This document shows positions 18,171 to 27,409 of a stretch of 64,000 nt of DNA, one piece after another (the first letter of the stretch is position 1; each line of letters opens with the position of its first letter). Location of the stretch: positions 28,311-92,310 of the forward strand of contig JAXHMR010000012.1 of assembly GCA_034521225.1 (NCBI GenBank), read 5' to 3'. Under the pieces are notes generated by a model. It was not told the origin of the DNA, searched no databases, and was given only the letters and a program-made list of their open reading frames with translations. Position numbers and translations under genes: made by a program. The stretch is from Woeseia sp034521225 (GTDB lineage: Bacteria > Pseudomonadota > Gammaproteobacteria > Steroidobacterales > Woeseiaceae).

Positions 18171-18220
18171 TTGCGTTCGGGAGGCAGGGGCCGGAGGTTC
18201 AAATCCTCTCACCCCGACCA
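18171..18220 (+). other. 3' half of a tRNA-Pro (CGG): attachment-site scar
   Basis: The sequence has an anticodon-loop-like TTCGGGA, a variable region, a complete T arm (GGAGG TTCAAAT CCTCT) and the acceptor end CACCCCGACCA. This matches the second half of proline tRNA with anticodon CGG. The 5' half (acceptor 5' strand, D arm) is absent upstream. A site-specific integrase start lies 112 bases downstream. Such half-tRNAs are left when a genomic island integrates into a tRNA gene, so this is read as one attachment end. Confidence 0.72.
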
Positions 18221-18331
18221 GATTTTCCCCTCCTTTTCAATCACTTAAAAGAGCACCATTACGGTGCAGGGTTCCTTACAGAGTGCTTGCCACACTTTTG
18301 TCACACTCGTTTCCGACGCAAAGAAGAGACG

Positions 18332-18404
18332 ATGGCAAACTATCGCAAGCGCGGACCCCGCCAGTGGCAGGCGCAGGTTCGAAAGCGGGGCTACCCGCTA
18401 CACA
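18332..18404 (+). pseudogene. Tyrosine-recombinase integrase, N-terminal stub
   Basis: ATG at 18332 opens MANYRKRGPRQWQAQVRKRG, then YPLHIE, the standard first strand of the arm-binding domain in phage and island integrases that target tRNA genes. After about 24 codons it runs into an IS-A 3' fragment and the catalytic domain is lost. Its place just downstream of the tRNA-Pro half is the usual one for such integrases. Confidence 0.7.
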
Positions 18405-18706
18405 TCGAGTGCGACCAGCGAGATGCGAACATCCGACACATCGATCGTGTCGGTCAACGCTGTTGGCAGAGAGAATCCGGCTACACGCGGCGAAATTTCG
18501 TCGAAACCGCCGTGTCGCGCTTCAAGAATGAATTCGGCGCTACCCTTGGAAGCCGCACTATGCAATCACAGGTCATTGAGGTCCGTATTGCTTGTTCAAT
18601 TCTGAACACGATGACGAAGCTCGGAATGCCCGATGGGCACTGCGTCTCCTGAAAAGAAACACCTGCCACCAGACTCCGGCCTAAAATGAAGTCATGTAAC
18701 AAGGCC
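18405..18706 (+). mobile_element. IS-A 3' fragment
   Basis: The transposase C-terminus (QRESGYTRRNFVETAVSRFK, then NTMTKLGMPDGHCVS) and the right end GTCATGTAACAAGGCC. It replaced the body of the integrase gene. Confidence 0.82.
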
Positions 18707-18742
18707 GTCCTCACATCACAGTGCTGTACCCGCACGGGGCCG

Positions 18743-19672
18743 TCAGGCAGTATCGCACGCTAGGACCGTGTCGGAATCGGGCGCCTGCACCCGCGTATTA
18801 TCGTCGAGACGTCGAAACCAGTGCCACGCTACCATCGGCGCGGCGCCGTCAATATTGGGCGCGCCGATCCCCCCAGCCGCGTCGTGCAAGTCCAGCGAGC
18901 GCAATTCCAGGCTAAAGCGTGCCGCCCCGGAAGCATTGGGCACGCTGGCATGCAGATGCGCCCCTGAAAACACGAGCACGTCGCCCGACTCGATCACGAC
19001 CGGCAGCCAGTCGGCCCGATCCACCGGTTCCCGCGGCTCGGGCACGTTGCGGTACCCGGGCTTCCTGCCCTCTTCCCGCGCGGCATGAATCTCCGCGCGG
19101 GACGCGGCGAGATCCCAGCTGGCGCTGTCATTCGCAAGCGGGCGGCTCCACCAACCAGGGAACAAGGCGATAGTGCGCTTCGCCGTGACCGGGAACACCG
19201 GCGCCCACCAGTTGATCTGCTGATAGATGTTTGATCCCCAGGTGTCGCGGTGCGCACCCAGTGTATGGCGCGGATCCGGCACCGGGTTGTCGTCATGCGG
19301 CTGGCAGCGGAGATTGACCACGTCCGCGGCTGTGCGGCCTGGATCGAAGCCGAACGCGGCGAACAGCGCCACCATCAACTTGCGGGCCTGCGCATCCCGC
19401 TTGTATCTCTGCCGCAGGCCGGCGGCCCGCCGATCCCATTCTGCGCGATCAAGAGAACACTGGGCGTGAACCGGATCCGCACTGTCGAATGCCGCGCAGA
19501 TTTCCGCCCGAGAATGCTCAACGAGCGCCTGTATCGCCGCCACGTTGCGCACCACCAATAAGTCACCGGCGTAGATCCGGCGCCGCAGCCAGCCCGGCAA
19601 CGGTGTGTTTGCAAGAAACTGGAGCGCGGACACGAGCAGAATCCCCCTTGCCGGAGCGATTGAGACTGACAA
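18743..19672 (-). CDS. Phytanoyl-CoA dioxygenase (PhyH)-family protein
   Basis: 309 residues. PhyH proteins are Fe(II)/2-oxoglutarate dioxygenases. The metal motif HxD is seen in LGAHRDTWGSNIYQQINWW, and the distal His and the 2-oxoglutarate Arg in FSGAHLHASVPN, then GAARFSLELRSLD. The region between fits the jelly roll. The only in-frame start near the 5' end is TTG 19672, so the true start may differ by a few codons. No operon partner is evident. It ends 36 bases from the IS-A fragment, which may have trimmed sequence beyond its stop. Intact as read. Substrate unknown. Confidence 0.78.
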   Translation of the reverse strand: MSVSIAPARGILLVSALQFLANTPLPGWLRRRIYAGDLLVVRNVAAIQALVEHSRAEICAAFDSADPVHAQCSLDRAEWDRRAAGLRQRYKRDAQARKLMVALFAAFGFDPGRTAADVVNLRCQPHDDNPVPDPRHTLGAHRDTWGSNIYQQINWWAPVFPVTAKRTIALFPGWWSRPLANDSASWDLAASRAEIHAAREEGRKPGYRNVPEPREPVDRADWLPVVIESGDVLVFSGAHLHASVPNASGAARFSLELRSLDLHDAAGGIGAPNIDGAAPMVAWHWFRRLDDNTRVQAPDSDTVLACDTA

Positions 19673-19788
19673 GCATCGCCAAGCTTACACAGGCGCCGTG
19701 CCTATACTTGCCCGCTCACGACACGCTTTTACCTTCACGCGACGTTCTCCCGGGCCGCCGTTCAACCTGGCGGGAAGGGCAAACAGCC

Positions 19789-20250
19789 TCAATAAATTCC
19801 CGCGTCAACACCCGCGGCGAGATTCATCGCGAGCTCGGCGACCTGTTCGCCGAAGGCTTCGTCCCACTCGCCGCGAAGGATCAGTGGATCATCGATGTAT
19901 TTCCAGCACAGACCGGTCGTGATACGACCGATGGCCTCCCGCGTGCCGCGCCCGTCCTTGCCGGCACGAATGTAGACTGCCAGCGGCAGGCCGACCGTCG
20001 CCTCGAGGCAGGGATAGTAAATGCGCTCGAAGAAGTCCTTGGTCAGCCCCGCCATGTAGCCGAAGTTCTCGGTCGTGCCGAGGAGCAGACCGTTGCACCA
20101 CTCGACGTCCGCGGCAGCAGCGTCGAGCGGATCACGGACTCGCAGCTCGAGGTCGCGGAGCTCGAGTCCCCGCACCGCGTCGACGGCGGCATCCCGCAAG
20201 GCCGACGTATTGGGCGACGGGCAGTGGCAGACGGCGAGCAGTCCCGTCAT
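19789..20250 (-). CDS. Flavodoxin-family NAD(P)H-dependent oxidoreductase
   Basis: 153 residues from ATG 20250. The phosphate-binding loop is CHCPSPNTSALRDAAVDAV, with the rest of the flavodoxin fold in VEWCNGLLLGTTENFGYMAG, which binds the flavin ring, and KDFFERIYY. It belongs to the NADPH-dependent FMN reductase group. The C-terminus (LRGEWDEAFGEQVAELAMN) is intact. A longer frame upstream of 20250 runs into an IS-A end and is not coding. It lies between the dioxygenase and the M14 peptidase on the same strand, with no tight coupling to either. Confidence 0.8.
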   Translation of the reverse strand: MTGLLAVCHCPSPNTSALRDAAVDAVRGLELRDLELRVRDPLDAAAADVEWCNGLLLGTTENFGYMAGLTKDFFERIYYPCLEATVGLPLAVYIRAGKDGRGTREAIGRITTGLCWKYIDDPLILRGEWDEAFGEQVAELAMNLAAGVDAGIY

Positions 20251-20310
20251 CGACGGCCGGCTGGTGTAGCGGTTTGCATGAGACTTCCCCTCTGTTCGTC
20301 GACAGCGGCC

Positions 20311-20328
20311 GAGCCATGCAACAAGGCC
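20311..20328 (-). mobile_element. IS-A solo end (18 bases)
   Basis: GAGCCATGCAACAAGGCC matches the IS-A terminal repeat, closest to the left end in inverted orientation. No other part of the element is recognisable around it. It sits about 60 bases upstream of the flavodoxin-family start and may have displaced that promoter. Confidence 0.55.
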
Positions 20329-20531
20329 CAAGAAATGCCAGCCCGTTGACAGGCTGCCTCGCCACGCTTCAGGTAGCGATACCGTACACCTCGTCAAGGA
20401 AAACCGCTTTGGTACCGGCTACCACCGGACAATCGACCAGGGCGGAAGTCGCTACGAGCGTTCCGGGTGCTTTGCAGATTGCGGACAGCATATCCATGGT
20501 TTCGCCATCCGATTGTTTGTCCAGGTGGCAA

Positions 20532-23231
20532 TCAGTGCAACGGCCGCGCGTGCGCAGCGCTGCGGAAAATCGCATTCGCGAGAATCACGTTCAGGCCGTC
20601 GAGATAGGCACGTGCTGTCGGGTCCTGCGTGAAAGCAATCACGAAGCCCTCGCCCAGCGGCTGCACGACGGCAAACGGCTTGTACGCGAGTTGCTTGCGG
20701 TTCTCCTCCCAAATGTAGCCACTCACCAGCAAGTCTTCAGCCGCTACGAAGCGCGCAACATTGACTCCGGAGTCGAGGCGTATCGGCGTGTAAATGTCGG
20801 ACCCGTTTGCAAGAACGTTCAGCGATGAAGCAACGCCGGCGGCGAGCCAGTGCTCCGGGGTGACCGCGGCCCGGATCAGAACGCCGTAGAGGTCATCAGG
20901 CGGTGCCGACTCCGGGGTGATCGATTTCTTGTAATCGGCAAAGCTGGCGAGGAGGCGGCCATCGACAGTCGTCGCTTCTTTTTCGTCGCTGTCGCTGTTG
21001 TCCCCTCTTCCGTCGCCGTCCTCGCGGTCCTCAGCGATGACCGCGTTCTCGCGGCGAATCGACAGCAGGTTCACGTTCGGGTCGGCGAGATAGCGATTGG
21101 CGGAGCCGAGGCCGATCAGCACGCCGCCTCTACTCACCCAGTTGCGCAGGTTCTCGGCGCCGTCTTCGCCGAGAACACCGCCATAGCCGTCACCGGACGC
21201 CTCCGGGAGTACCAGTACCTCGAAGTTACCAAGGTCGGCCGTGGCGAGGCGAGTGCTGCGGATCGCCGTCACCGGGTAGTCGAACTGTCGCTCGATCACG
21301 AAGCGGGCCTGACCTGCCGCGCGTGAGACGGTCGGGGCGTCCCAAGCGATCGCGACGTCTGGCCGGTTGTGCCGTACGACGTTGTTGCTGCCGAGGCTGG
21401 GCCCGTCCGTGACCCAGCTGTCGTCAATGCCGACGACGTTTGCGCCGGTCGTGGTCGCAATGTCGCGGACCATCTGGTGCACGTCCATCGGGTTGTTCTT
21501 TACGTCGATGATCAGCGTTCCCGCCGGGTACTGTCTGCCGCCTTGCACAAAGCCCAGGTCACTGCTCTTGACCGAGATACCGTTGCGCAGGGCATGCGCG
21601 AGGAAGCGGATCGCCGTTGCCTCGCCCCAAGGCACAAGATAGGCAACCGAGGCATTGGCGTCCGGAAGTGCCGGCGCGCGAACAAGCTCCGGCGCGGCCG
21701 GGATTGTGTCCACTGACGGCAGGCGGTTACAGGTCTCCGCGCGGACGTTCATCATCTGCGGCAGCGACCACGCGGTGACGTCGTAGATCTCCACCTCCAG
21801 CCCCAACTGACGGCGCTGTTCCTGCCGGACGATGAAGTCACTGTCCATCGGCACGTCGGTATCCAGTAGCGTCCGGACGAGTCGCTTGGCAGGCTGTGCC
21901 ATGTCGATCACGTAGCTACCTGCCGCATACTCCTCGCCGCAGGCACTGAAGTCGGCTTCGGCGACGCCGATCGCAACACCCTGGCGCACGAGAGAACCGG
22001 CCAGCCGGTTGGCCGCAGCCTGGTCCGCCTGCCGGGGAATGATGTAGGCTCGAATCGCCTCGGATCGGCCTTCGGCAATAGCCGAAAGCTGGTAATTGTA
22101 GAGATCCTGCAGGAGCTTTCGCCGATTCTTCGCGACGGTTTCAGCGGTGCCTAGCGACGTCACGAAATGATTGCGCACGGCCTCGGCATAGCGTAGCTCG
22201 TTGCCGTCGTACTGGCGCAGTACGAGCCCTCCGATGCCGGCCTGTTCGTACGTCATCGCTGTCGCACCGAAGTACATTGTCCAGGAGGTGTAGCCGGCGT
22301 AGAACTCGTCGTACTCCTCGCGGATGAAATAATCGATTCCGAAGCGATCGAACCAGTACGCATTGGTCTTGCCGTAGAGTGCCTGATTCGCGACCTGGGT
22401 TTCGGTCAGGTGCGGGTTGACCGGGTCCGCGCCGGGCGCGAAGAAGTAGGTCGAGTCCCCACCCATCTCGTGCAGGTCGGCGACGACGACCGGGACCCAT
22501 TCCTGCGTTACCTTGATTCTGCCCCGGGTCTCCGGCTGGGTCATGGCGAACCAATCGCGATTCAGGTCGAAGAGATAATGATTGCCGCGCCCGTAAGGCC
22601 ACGGCTGGTCGTGCTCTGCGGCGAGGCGGTGCGGATCCGGGACCAGTCCTGCCGTCGATTCGAAGCTGTGGATAAAGCGATCACGGCCGTCGGGGTTCAT
22701 TACGGGGTCGATGATGACTACGGATTCGCGCAGAATGTCGCCAACACGATCGTCGCCCCGCGAGGCGAGCAGGTGATAAGCCGTGAGCATTGCAGCATCG
22801 GTCGACGAGATTTCATCGCCGTGGATACCGTAGGCAAGCCGAGTTACAGCGGGCGTGGATTGAATGATGCGCTCGGCGTCGCCACGCGGCGTCTCCAGGG
22901 CGTTGCGCAGGCTTTGCATCTCGCCCTTAATTGCATCGATGCGGCGCATGTTTTCCGGAGAAGTGATGACGACATAGACCAGGTCGCGACCCTGCCAGCT
23001 CCTGGCATAGCGGTGCACGGCCATGCGGTCCGGCTGCGAAGATTCAAGTGCCCTTAAGTAGCGCAGCGTATCGGCATGCCAGGTAATGCGCTCGCCAGGC
23101 GCATAGCCCAGTACGGATTCCATGGTTGGAACGGCAGGGTCGTAGTCCGCGTTCGGCCAATACTCGAAATCCTGTTGCGCGTTGACCGCTGCCACCAGCA
23201 AAAGCGTGGCAACGCTGAGAAGCAGTCGCAT
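20532..23231 (-). CDS. Exported M14-family zinc carboxypeptidase
   Basis: 899 residues. A Sec signal ends near residue 19 (MRLLLSVATLLLVAAVNAQ). The zinc site is complete: GIHGDEIS gives His137 and Glu140, and VVADLHEMGG gives His254. NPDGRDRF and FDLNRDWF are the substrate-binding Arg and Asn-Arg segments of M14 enzymes. After the catalytic domain (to about 380) come a linker and a class I glutamine amidotransferase-like domain (FEVLVLPEASGDGYGG, SRGGVLIGLG), an arrangement common in large secreted M14 proteins of Gammaproteobacteria. An acidic loop (DREDGDGRGDNSDSDEKE) lies near 740. It diverges from the S9 peptidase gene, and both may degrade peptides outside the cytoplasm. Confidence 0.9.
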   Translation of the reverse strand: MRLLLSVATLLLVAAVNAQQDFEYWPNADYDPAVPTMESVLGYAPGERITWHADTLRYLRALESSQPDRMAVHRYARSWQGRDLVYVVITSPENMRRIDAIKGEMQSLRNALETPRGDAERIIQSTPAVTRLAYGIHGDEISSTDAAMLTAYHLLASRGDDRVGDILRESVVIIDPVMNPDGRDRFIHSFESTAGLVPDPHRLAAEHDQPWPYGRGNHYLFDLNRDWFAMTQPETRGRIKVTQEWVPVVVADLHEMGGDSTYFFAPGADPVNPHLTETQVANQALYGKTNAYWFDRFGIDYFIREEYDEFYAGYTSWTMYFGATAMTYEQAGIGGLVLRQYDGNELRYAEAVRNHFVTSLGTAETVAKNRRKLLQDLYNYQLSAIAEGRSEAIRAYIIPRQADQAAANRLAGSLVRQGVAIGVAEADFSACGEEYAAGSYVIDMAQPAKRLVRTLLDTDVPMDSDFIVRQEQRRQLGLEVEIYDVTAWSLPQMMNVRAETCNRLPSVDTIPAAPELVRAPALPDANASVAYLVPWGEATAIRFLAHALRNGISVKSSDLGFVQGGRQYPAGTLIIDVKNNPMDVHQMVRDIATTTGANVVGIDDSWVTDGPSLGSNNVVRHNRPDVAIAWDAPTVSRAAGQARFVIERQFDYPVTAIRSTRLATADLGNFEVLVLPEASGDGYGGVLGEDGAENLRNWVSRGGVLIGLGSANRYLADPNVNLLSIRRENAVIAEDREDGDGRGDNSDSDEKEATTVDGRLLASFADYKKSITPESAPPDDLYGVLIRAAVTPEHWLAAGVASSLNVLANGSDIYTPIRLDSGVNVARFVAAEDLLVSGYIWEENRKQLAYKPFAVVQPLGEGFVIAFTQDPTARAYLDGLNVILANAIFRSAAHARPLH

Positions 23232-23720
23232 TGGGCGGGGTCTCCAGCTTGTTCGTGTTCTGGAATTACTTTACACGTTTGCGGCGGAGGTTTCCGCATC
23301 TCCTGCCCCAGCGAACGCAGCGGAGCAAGAAGCAGGGCGTAGTCAAGCTATTTCCCTGCTTTTCCTCCCCGAACCATACGTGCGCCTCTTATTGTGTCGC
23401 TGTTGCTCAAGCAATCGCTGAGTCAGGGCCAACGGCTCGCCAAAGGCGGCTTGTTCCGAGCTGGGCTGTTCGGCCAGTTTGCACACAAGTTTTTTCATAT
23501 GCCTGGATTACGGTCAGCACCGACGGGGAAACTGACGAATATCAGGGAAGTGAGCAACGTCGAATCGATCTTTGCTTTCGGCCAAGTCAAGCAGCCTTCC
23601 ACACTTCCATCTATTGTGTGAGTGATCATGCGCGCTACGTTCGCTATCATTTCGAACCTGTTGCCCCGGCAGCACGGGAGCACACGCGATGGTTCGCAGA
23701 ACGTACCGACGGGGAATGAG
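23232..23720. other. Intergenic region between divergent peptidase genes, with a possible group II intron remnant
   Basis: About 490 bases without a gene. On the minus strand, GCGCACGTATGGTTCGGGGA (around 23370-23395) resembles the terminal domain V region of group II introns, followed by an AAGCAGGGAAATAGCTTGAC stretch. The helix cannot be completed convincingly. The rest should hold the promoters for both peptidases, but no clear -35/-10 pair stands out. Confidence 0.35.
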
Positions 23721-25718
23721 ATGTATTCGAAAAGGACACCGCTCGCGCTCGGCGCCGCATTTCTGTTTCTCTGGTCGGCCGCTAGTCACCCGGATTCCCT
23801 TTTCGACATCGATACCTACCTGTCGCTGAAGGCGATATCGGAGATCACCGTCAGCCCGGACGGCGAGTTTCTCACCTACACCGTGACGCGCAACGACCTC
23901 GAAAAGGACGAATCCGCGAGCGCCGTCTGGATGCAGCCGACAGCGGGCGGCACGCCATTACGCATGACGGAATCGGGCAGTTCCGCGTGGTCGCCGCAGT
24001 GGAGTCCGGATGACCGCTACCTGGCGGTCCTGTCCGATCGCGAGGGCGGAGTCACACAGGTGTGGTTGCTCGACCGTCGCGGCGGCGACGCGTCGCAACT
24101 AACCGAATTGAGGCAGGGCGTGCGTTCGTACCGGTGGTCTCCCGACGGCACCCGGCTGCTTCTGCTCGTCAAGGATCCTTCGCCTGCAGACCTCGATGAA
24201 CAAAAGCTTCCCAATCCCCGCCCTTACGTTATCGACCGGCTCCAGTTCAAGAGAGATTATGTCGGCTACCTCGACAACCGGCGTACGCATGTCCACGTCA
24301 TCGATATCGCCAATCGACGCGTCCGTCAGGTCACTTTCGGCGACTACGACGACAGCCAGGCACGCTGGTCACCGGACGGCGATCACATCGTTTTCGTCAG
24401 CAACCGCACGGACTGGCCCGACACGAACCGGAATACCGATTTGTGGCGCATCGACGCGAAGCAGGATAACGCGCAGCCCGAACGGCTGACCGACGCCCGT
24501 TATGCCGATTCGAACCCGGTCTTCAGCCCGGACGGAAAGCGAATCGCCTACACGTCCAGCGTCAGCGACGGACTGCCGGTCTACGCGATCCCGCAACTGG
24601 CGATCCTCGATGCGGAGACCGGCGAATCGGAACGGGTCGAGTCGCTGGCCGAGGTGCAGGTGTGGGGGCTCCGGTTCTCGTCTGACGGCCGGAGTATCTA
24701 CGCGATCGCCGAGTACCGGGGCGAACAGCAACTCGTCAAGGTCGATGTCCGATCCGGAAGGATGGAGCGGCTCATCGCCGGCGAGAACGTCGTTCGCGAG
24801 TTCGATGTTGCGAGCGATGGCCAGGCATTCGCGCTTGTCTCCCGTCCGCAGGCGACCCCCGAGATCTTCCGCCTTGATCTCGATGGCCGGGGCCTGCAGC
24901 CGTTCAGCGCGATGAACCGCGAGCTCATGGCGGACATTGCGACGGGCCGCGTGGAGAAGCATACCTATACCGCGCGGGACGGCACACCGCTCGATACCTT
25001 CGTCGTCTTCCCGCCGGGTTACGAGGCGGGCGAACGCTATCCCGCCGTATTGCACCTCCACGGCGGCCCCTGGGCCCAGTGGGACTGGCGCTTCGACTCC
25101 GAGTCGCAACTCTTCGCGGCGCAGGGTTACGTGGTCGTCATGCCCAACTTCCGGGGATCCTGGGGCTACGGCCAGGCGTTTACCGATGCCCTCGTCGGGA
25201 ACTGGGGCGATATAGACTACCGCGACTCCATGGACGCCATGGATTTCGCCATCGACAAGGGCTGGATCGACGGCGACCGGATGGCGGTCTATGGCTGGTC
25301 GTGGGGCGGCTTCCTGACCAACCACGTGATCACGAAAACCGATCGATTCAAGGCCGCCATCTCAGGCGCCAGCGAGACGCTGGTCGCCGCCAACTACGGC
25401 CATGACGAGTGGCAACGGCTGTGGGAAGAGGAGCTCGGGTTTCCGTGGCTCGCGGAAAACAGGGAGCGGTGGGACCGCATATCCCCGTTCTATTCACTCG
25501 ACAAGGTCACGACGCCGACGCTCATCGTTTGCGGCGAGGACGACTGGAACATGCCGGTCCAGAACTCGGAACAGCTCTACATCGCACTCAGGCGCCAGGG
25601 TGTACCGGCGCAGCTCGTCGTATACCCGGAGGAGGGGCACAGCCTGTCGGTGCCTTCCTACAAACGAGATCTTTACGAGCGATATCTTGACCGGTTGGCC
25701 AAATACCTGATCAAGTAG
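23721..25718 (+). CDS. Exported S9-family prolyl oligopeptidase/acylaminoacyl peptidase
   Basis: 665 residues from ATG 23721, preceded by GGGGA at good spacing. Upstream in-frame ATGs at 23622 and 23628 lack a signal. An N-terminal hydrophobic segment (LALGAAFLFLWSAAS) suggests export. Residues 30-390 form a beta-propeller of repeated WSPDG blades (SPQWSPDDRYLAVLS, RWSPDGTRLLL, RWSPDGDHIVF, VFSPDGKRIAY). The hydrolase domain follows: LHGGPWAQWD, then GWSWGGF with Ser527, CGEDDWNMP with Asp607 or 608, and EEGHS with His640. These enzymes remove dipeptides or acylated residues. Intact. Confidence 0.92.
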   Translation: MYSKRTPLALGAAFLFLWSAASHPDSLFDIDTYLSLKAISEITVSPDGEFLTYTVTRNDLEKDESASAVWMQPTAGGTPLRMTESGSSAWSPQWSPDDRYLAVLSDREGGVTQVWLLDRRGGDASQLTELRQGVRSYRWSPDGTRLLLLVKDPSPADLDEQKLPNPRPYVIDRLQFKRDYVGYLDNRRTHVHVIDIANRRVRQVTFGDYDDSQARWSPDGDHIVFVSNRTDWPDTNRNTDLWRIDAKQDNAQPERLTDARYADSNPVFSPDGKRIAYTSSVSDGLPVYAIPQLAILDAETGESERVESLAEVQVWGLRFSSDGRSIYAIAEYRGEQQLVKVDVRSGRMERLIAGENVVREFDVASDGQAFALVSRPQATPEIFRLDLDGRGLQPFSAMNRELMADIATGRVEKHTYTARDGTPLDTFVVFPPGYEAGERYPAVLHLHGGPWAQWDWRFDSESQLFAAQGYVVVMPNFRGSWGYGQAFTDALVGNWGDIDYRDSMDAMDFAIDKGWIDGDRMAVYGWSWGGFLTNHVITKTDRFKAAISGASETLVAANYGHDEWQRLWEEELGFPWLAENRERWDRISPFYSLDKVTTPTLIVCGEDDWNMPVQNSEQLYIALRRQGVPAQLVVYPEEGHSLSVPSYKRDLYERYLDRLAKYLIK

Positions 25719-26039
25719 AGAACGCACTGACAACACAAGAAATGCTGGCCGAAATAGGAACCGATGCGCAGGCTAGAAGCAGTTCACGGCAGTTTGGTCG
25801 TTTCGTGTCATCGACGATCCGAATACCGTAACTCGTCGGCCGGTTTGAAATTGTCTCGTTCGTTCAGTTTCACGAGCCTGGTGAGATCTTTCTCTTGCCA
25901 ATCATGTTTTTCTTGTTGCACACACGACCATTGGCGCAACACGATAATTTAGTGGCGATTTCTTGCCAACTCTGTCTCATCTGATTGTTCTGAGCCGTGC
26001 ATCTTTCATGCCCGAAAATCGACTGCAATTTCAAACCGC
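25719..26039. other. Intergenic region, nothing recognised
   Basis: About 320 bases between the S9 peptidase stop and an IS-A fragment. No reading frame with family resemblance, no RNA gene and no clear hairpin followed by T-run was found. Confidence 0.5.
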
Positions 26040-26286
26040 CCGTGGCAGAGAGAATACGGCTACACGTGGCGAAGTCTCGTCGAGACCGCCGTGGCGCGCT
26101 TCAAGAATGAATTCGGCGGTACCCTTGCAAGCCGCACTATGCGATCACAAATCACGGAGGTCCGCATTGCTTGTTCAATTCTGAACGCGATGACGGAAGC
26201 TCGGAATGCCTGATGGGTACTGCGTCTCCTGAATAAAAACACCCGCCACCCGACTCCGGTCTGGAATGGCGTCATGCAACAAGGCC
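26040..26286 (+). mobile_element. IS-A 3' fragment
   Basis: The end of the transposase (RGEVSSRPPWRASRMN in one frame, corresponding to SLVETAVARFKNEFG in the right frame) and the right end GTCATGCAACAAGGCC. It ends 98 bases before the regulator start. Confidence 0.8.
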
Positions 26287-26349
26287 CGTCGCTGCCTGCC
26301 TATTGAGAAAACCCTGCTCATGGTCTGGAGCCATCACCCGCGCTGAGTG

Positions 26350-26355
26350 TATAGT
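26350..26355 (+). promoter_or_regulatory. Putative -10 box of regulator 1
   Basis: TGTATAGT, an extended -10 shape with TATAGT at 26350-26355, lies 28 bases before the ATG. No -35 box is visible 17 bases upstream, suggesting activator dependence. The second regulator has TACAAT at the same distance. Confidence 0.45.
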
Positions 26356-26383
26356 GAAGCTGGCAGCTTCGGGGGGAGGTTAC

Positions 26384-27190
26384 ATGCGCAGAGGGGAGTT
26401 CGTAAACAGCTATTTCGACGCTTGGAATCATCACGATCCGGATGGGGTTGCAGCTCACCTTGCCCAAAATGGGCGATACTGCGACATTCCGCAGCATATC
26501 GAACTGGCATATGAGGAGCTGATCGCGGACCTGAAACGATTGTTCGCGAGATCCAAGTACCGGTACGAACTCACAAGCCGAGTGTTTACTAGTCGAAGCG
26601 CGATCGCCTACCAATACCGGATGATCCTACGGGGCGACGGCGGTAGCACCAACGACACAATCTACCATGGTGCCGAATTTATCACCCTGCGAGATGACCA
26701 TGCGGCACTGATGATTGCCGACTACTACGACGTAGCTGGCGCACGACAAACGCGTCTCGCATCCAGTCCCGTGACCCAGCCGGAACAATTCAAATACGTG
26801 AAATCCGGCCTGAGCGACCAAAGATCGCTCGAGTATAAGAATCGGCTGGACGAGGTCATGCGATCGCAAGAGCTGTTTCTTCAACCCGGGCTGACGCTGC
26901 CGAAACTCGCCGCGGCCGTCGACTGCTCCGTGAATCACCTGTCGCAGGTCATCAATTCCGGATTCAACATGAGATTTTCCGATTACCTGAACAAGTATCG
27001 TGTCGACTGCGCGATGGACGTGATGACCAGCGCTGAGGGTCGGCGACAGTCAATCCTCGACATTGCCTATTCGGTCGGCTTCAACTCCGTCTCGGCCTTC
27101 TACTCGGCCTTCAAGAAGCACGTTGGCCAGACTCCCGCCCAATACAGGCGCGAACAACTGAAGCAGACTTCGTTACCGCAAGTGAAGTAA
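26384..27190 (+). CDS. NTF2/SnoaL-like domain fused to AraC DNA-binding domain (regulator 1)
   Basis: 268 residues from ATG 26384, with GGGGGGAGG just upstream. Residues 1-115 are an NTF2/SnoaL-like fold: FVNSYFDAWNHHDPDGVAAH, then VFTSRSAIAYQYRMIL and TIYHGAEFITLRD, a small ligand-binding cone. Residues 150-262 are an AraC domain: TLPKLAAAVDCSVNHLSQVI (first helix-turn-helix) and ILDIAYSVGFNSVSAFYSAF (second), then GQTPAQYRRE. AraC proteins normally carry a cupin or GATase-like sensor, so an NTF2 cone is unusual. It is the paralogue of 47383-48189, with equal length and near-identical linkage. It starts the catabolic cluster and probably senses a small molecule that the cluster degrades. Confidence 0.88.
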   Translation: MRRGEFVNSYFDAWNHHDPDGVAAHLAQNGRYCDIPQHIELAYEELIADLKRLFARSKYRYELTSRVFTSRSAIAYQYRMILRGDGGSTNDTIYHGAEFITLRDDHAALMIADYYDVAGARQTRLASSPVTQPEQFKYVKSGLSDQRSLEYKNRLDEVMRSQELFLQPGLTLPKLAAAVDCSVNHLSQVINSGFNMRFSDYLNKYRVDCAMDVMTSAEGRRQSILDIAYSVGFNSVSAFYSAFKKHVGQTPAQYRREQLKQTSLPQVK

Positions 27191-27409
27191 GCCGGTTGTT
27201 CAAACAGTCCGCCTACATCCCGTGTAGTCGGTTCATCAATCGAAGTCGCGGCACTGTTGTATTTGGCGTTCTTGCCTGTAGGCGTGGATTCTGGCGGAAA
27301 GGGGCACGCCGGTGAGCAGCGCACGAAAGCTAGTCAGTCGTCCACCGGTCGGATGCCTTGATCATTGACGACGCCGGTGTGTCCCCGGCAGCACCGGCAT
27401 CAACCGCTA

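Noticed and set aside
20369..20575. Minus-strand frame of 68 codons ending VFLDEVYGIAT
   Set aside because: It overlaps the end of the M14 peptidase in another frame, has no start with a ribosome site and no recognised family. It could be a gene tail, but support is too thin.
24369..25325. 318-codon minus-strand frame inside the S9 peptidase
   Set aside because: Shadow of the peptidase coding strand. It shows no domain pattern and no ribosome site.
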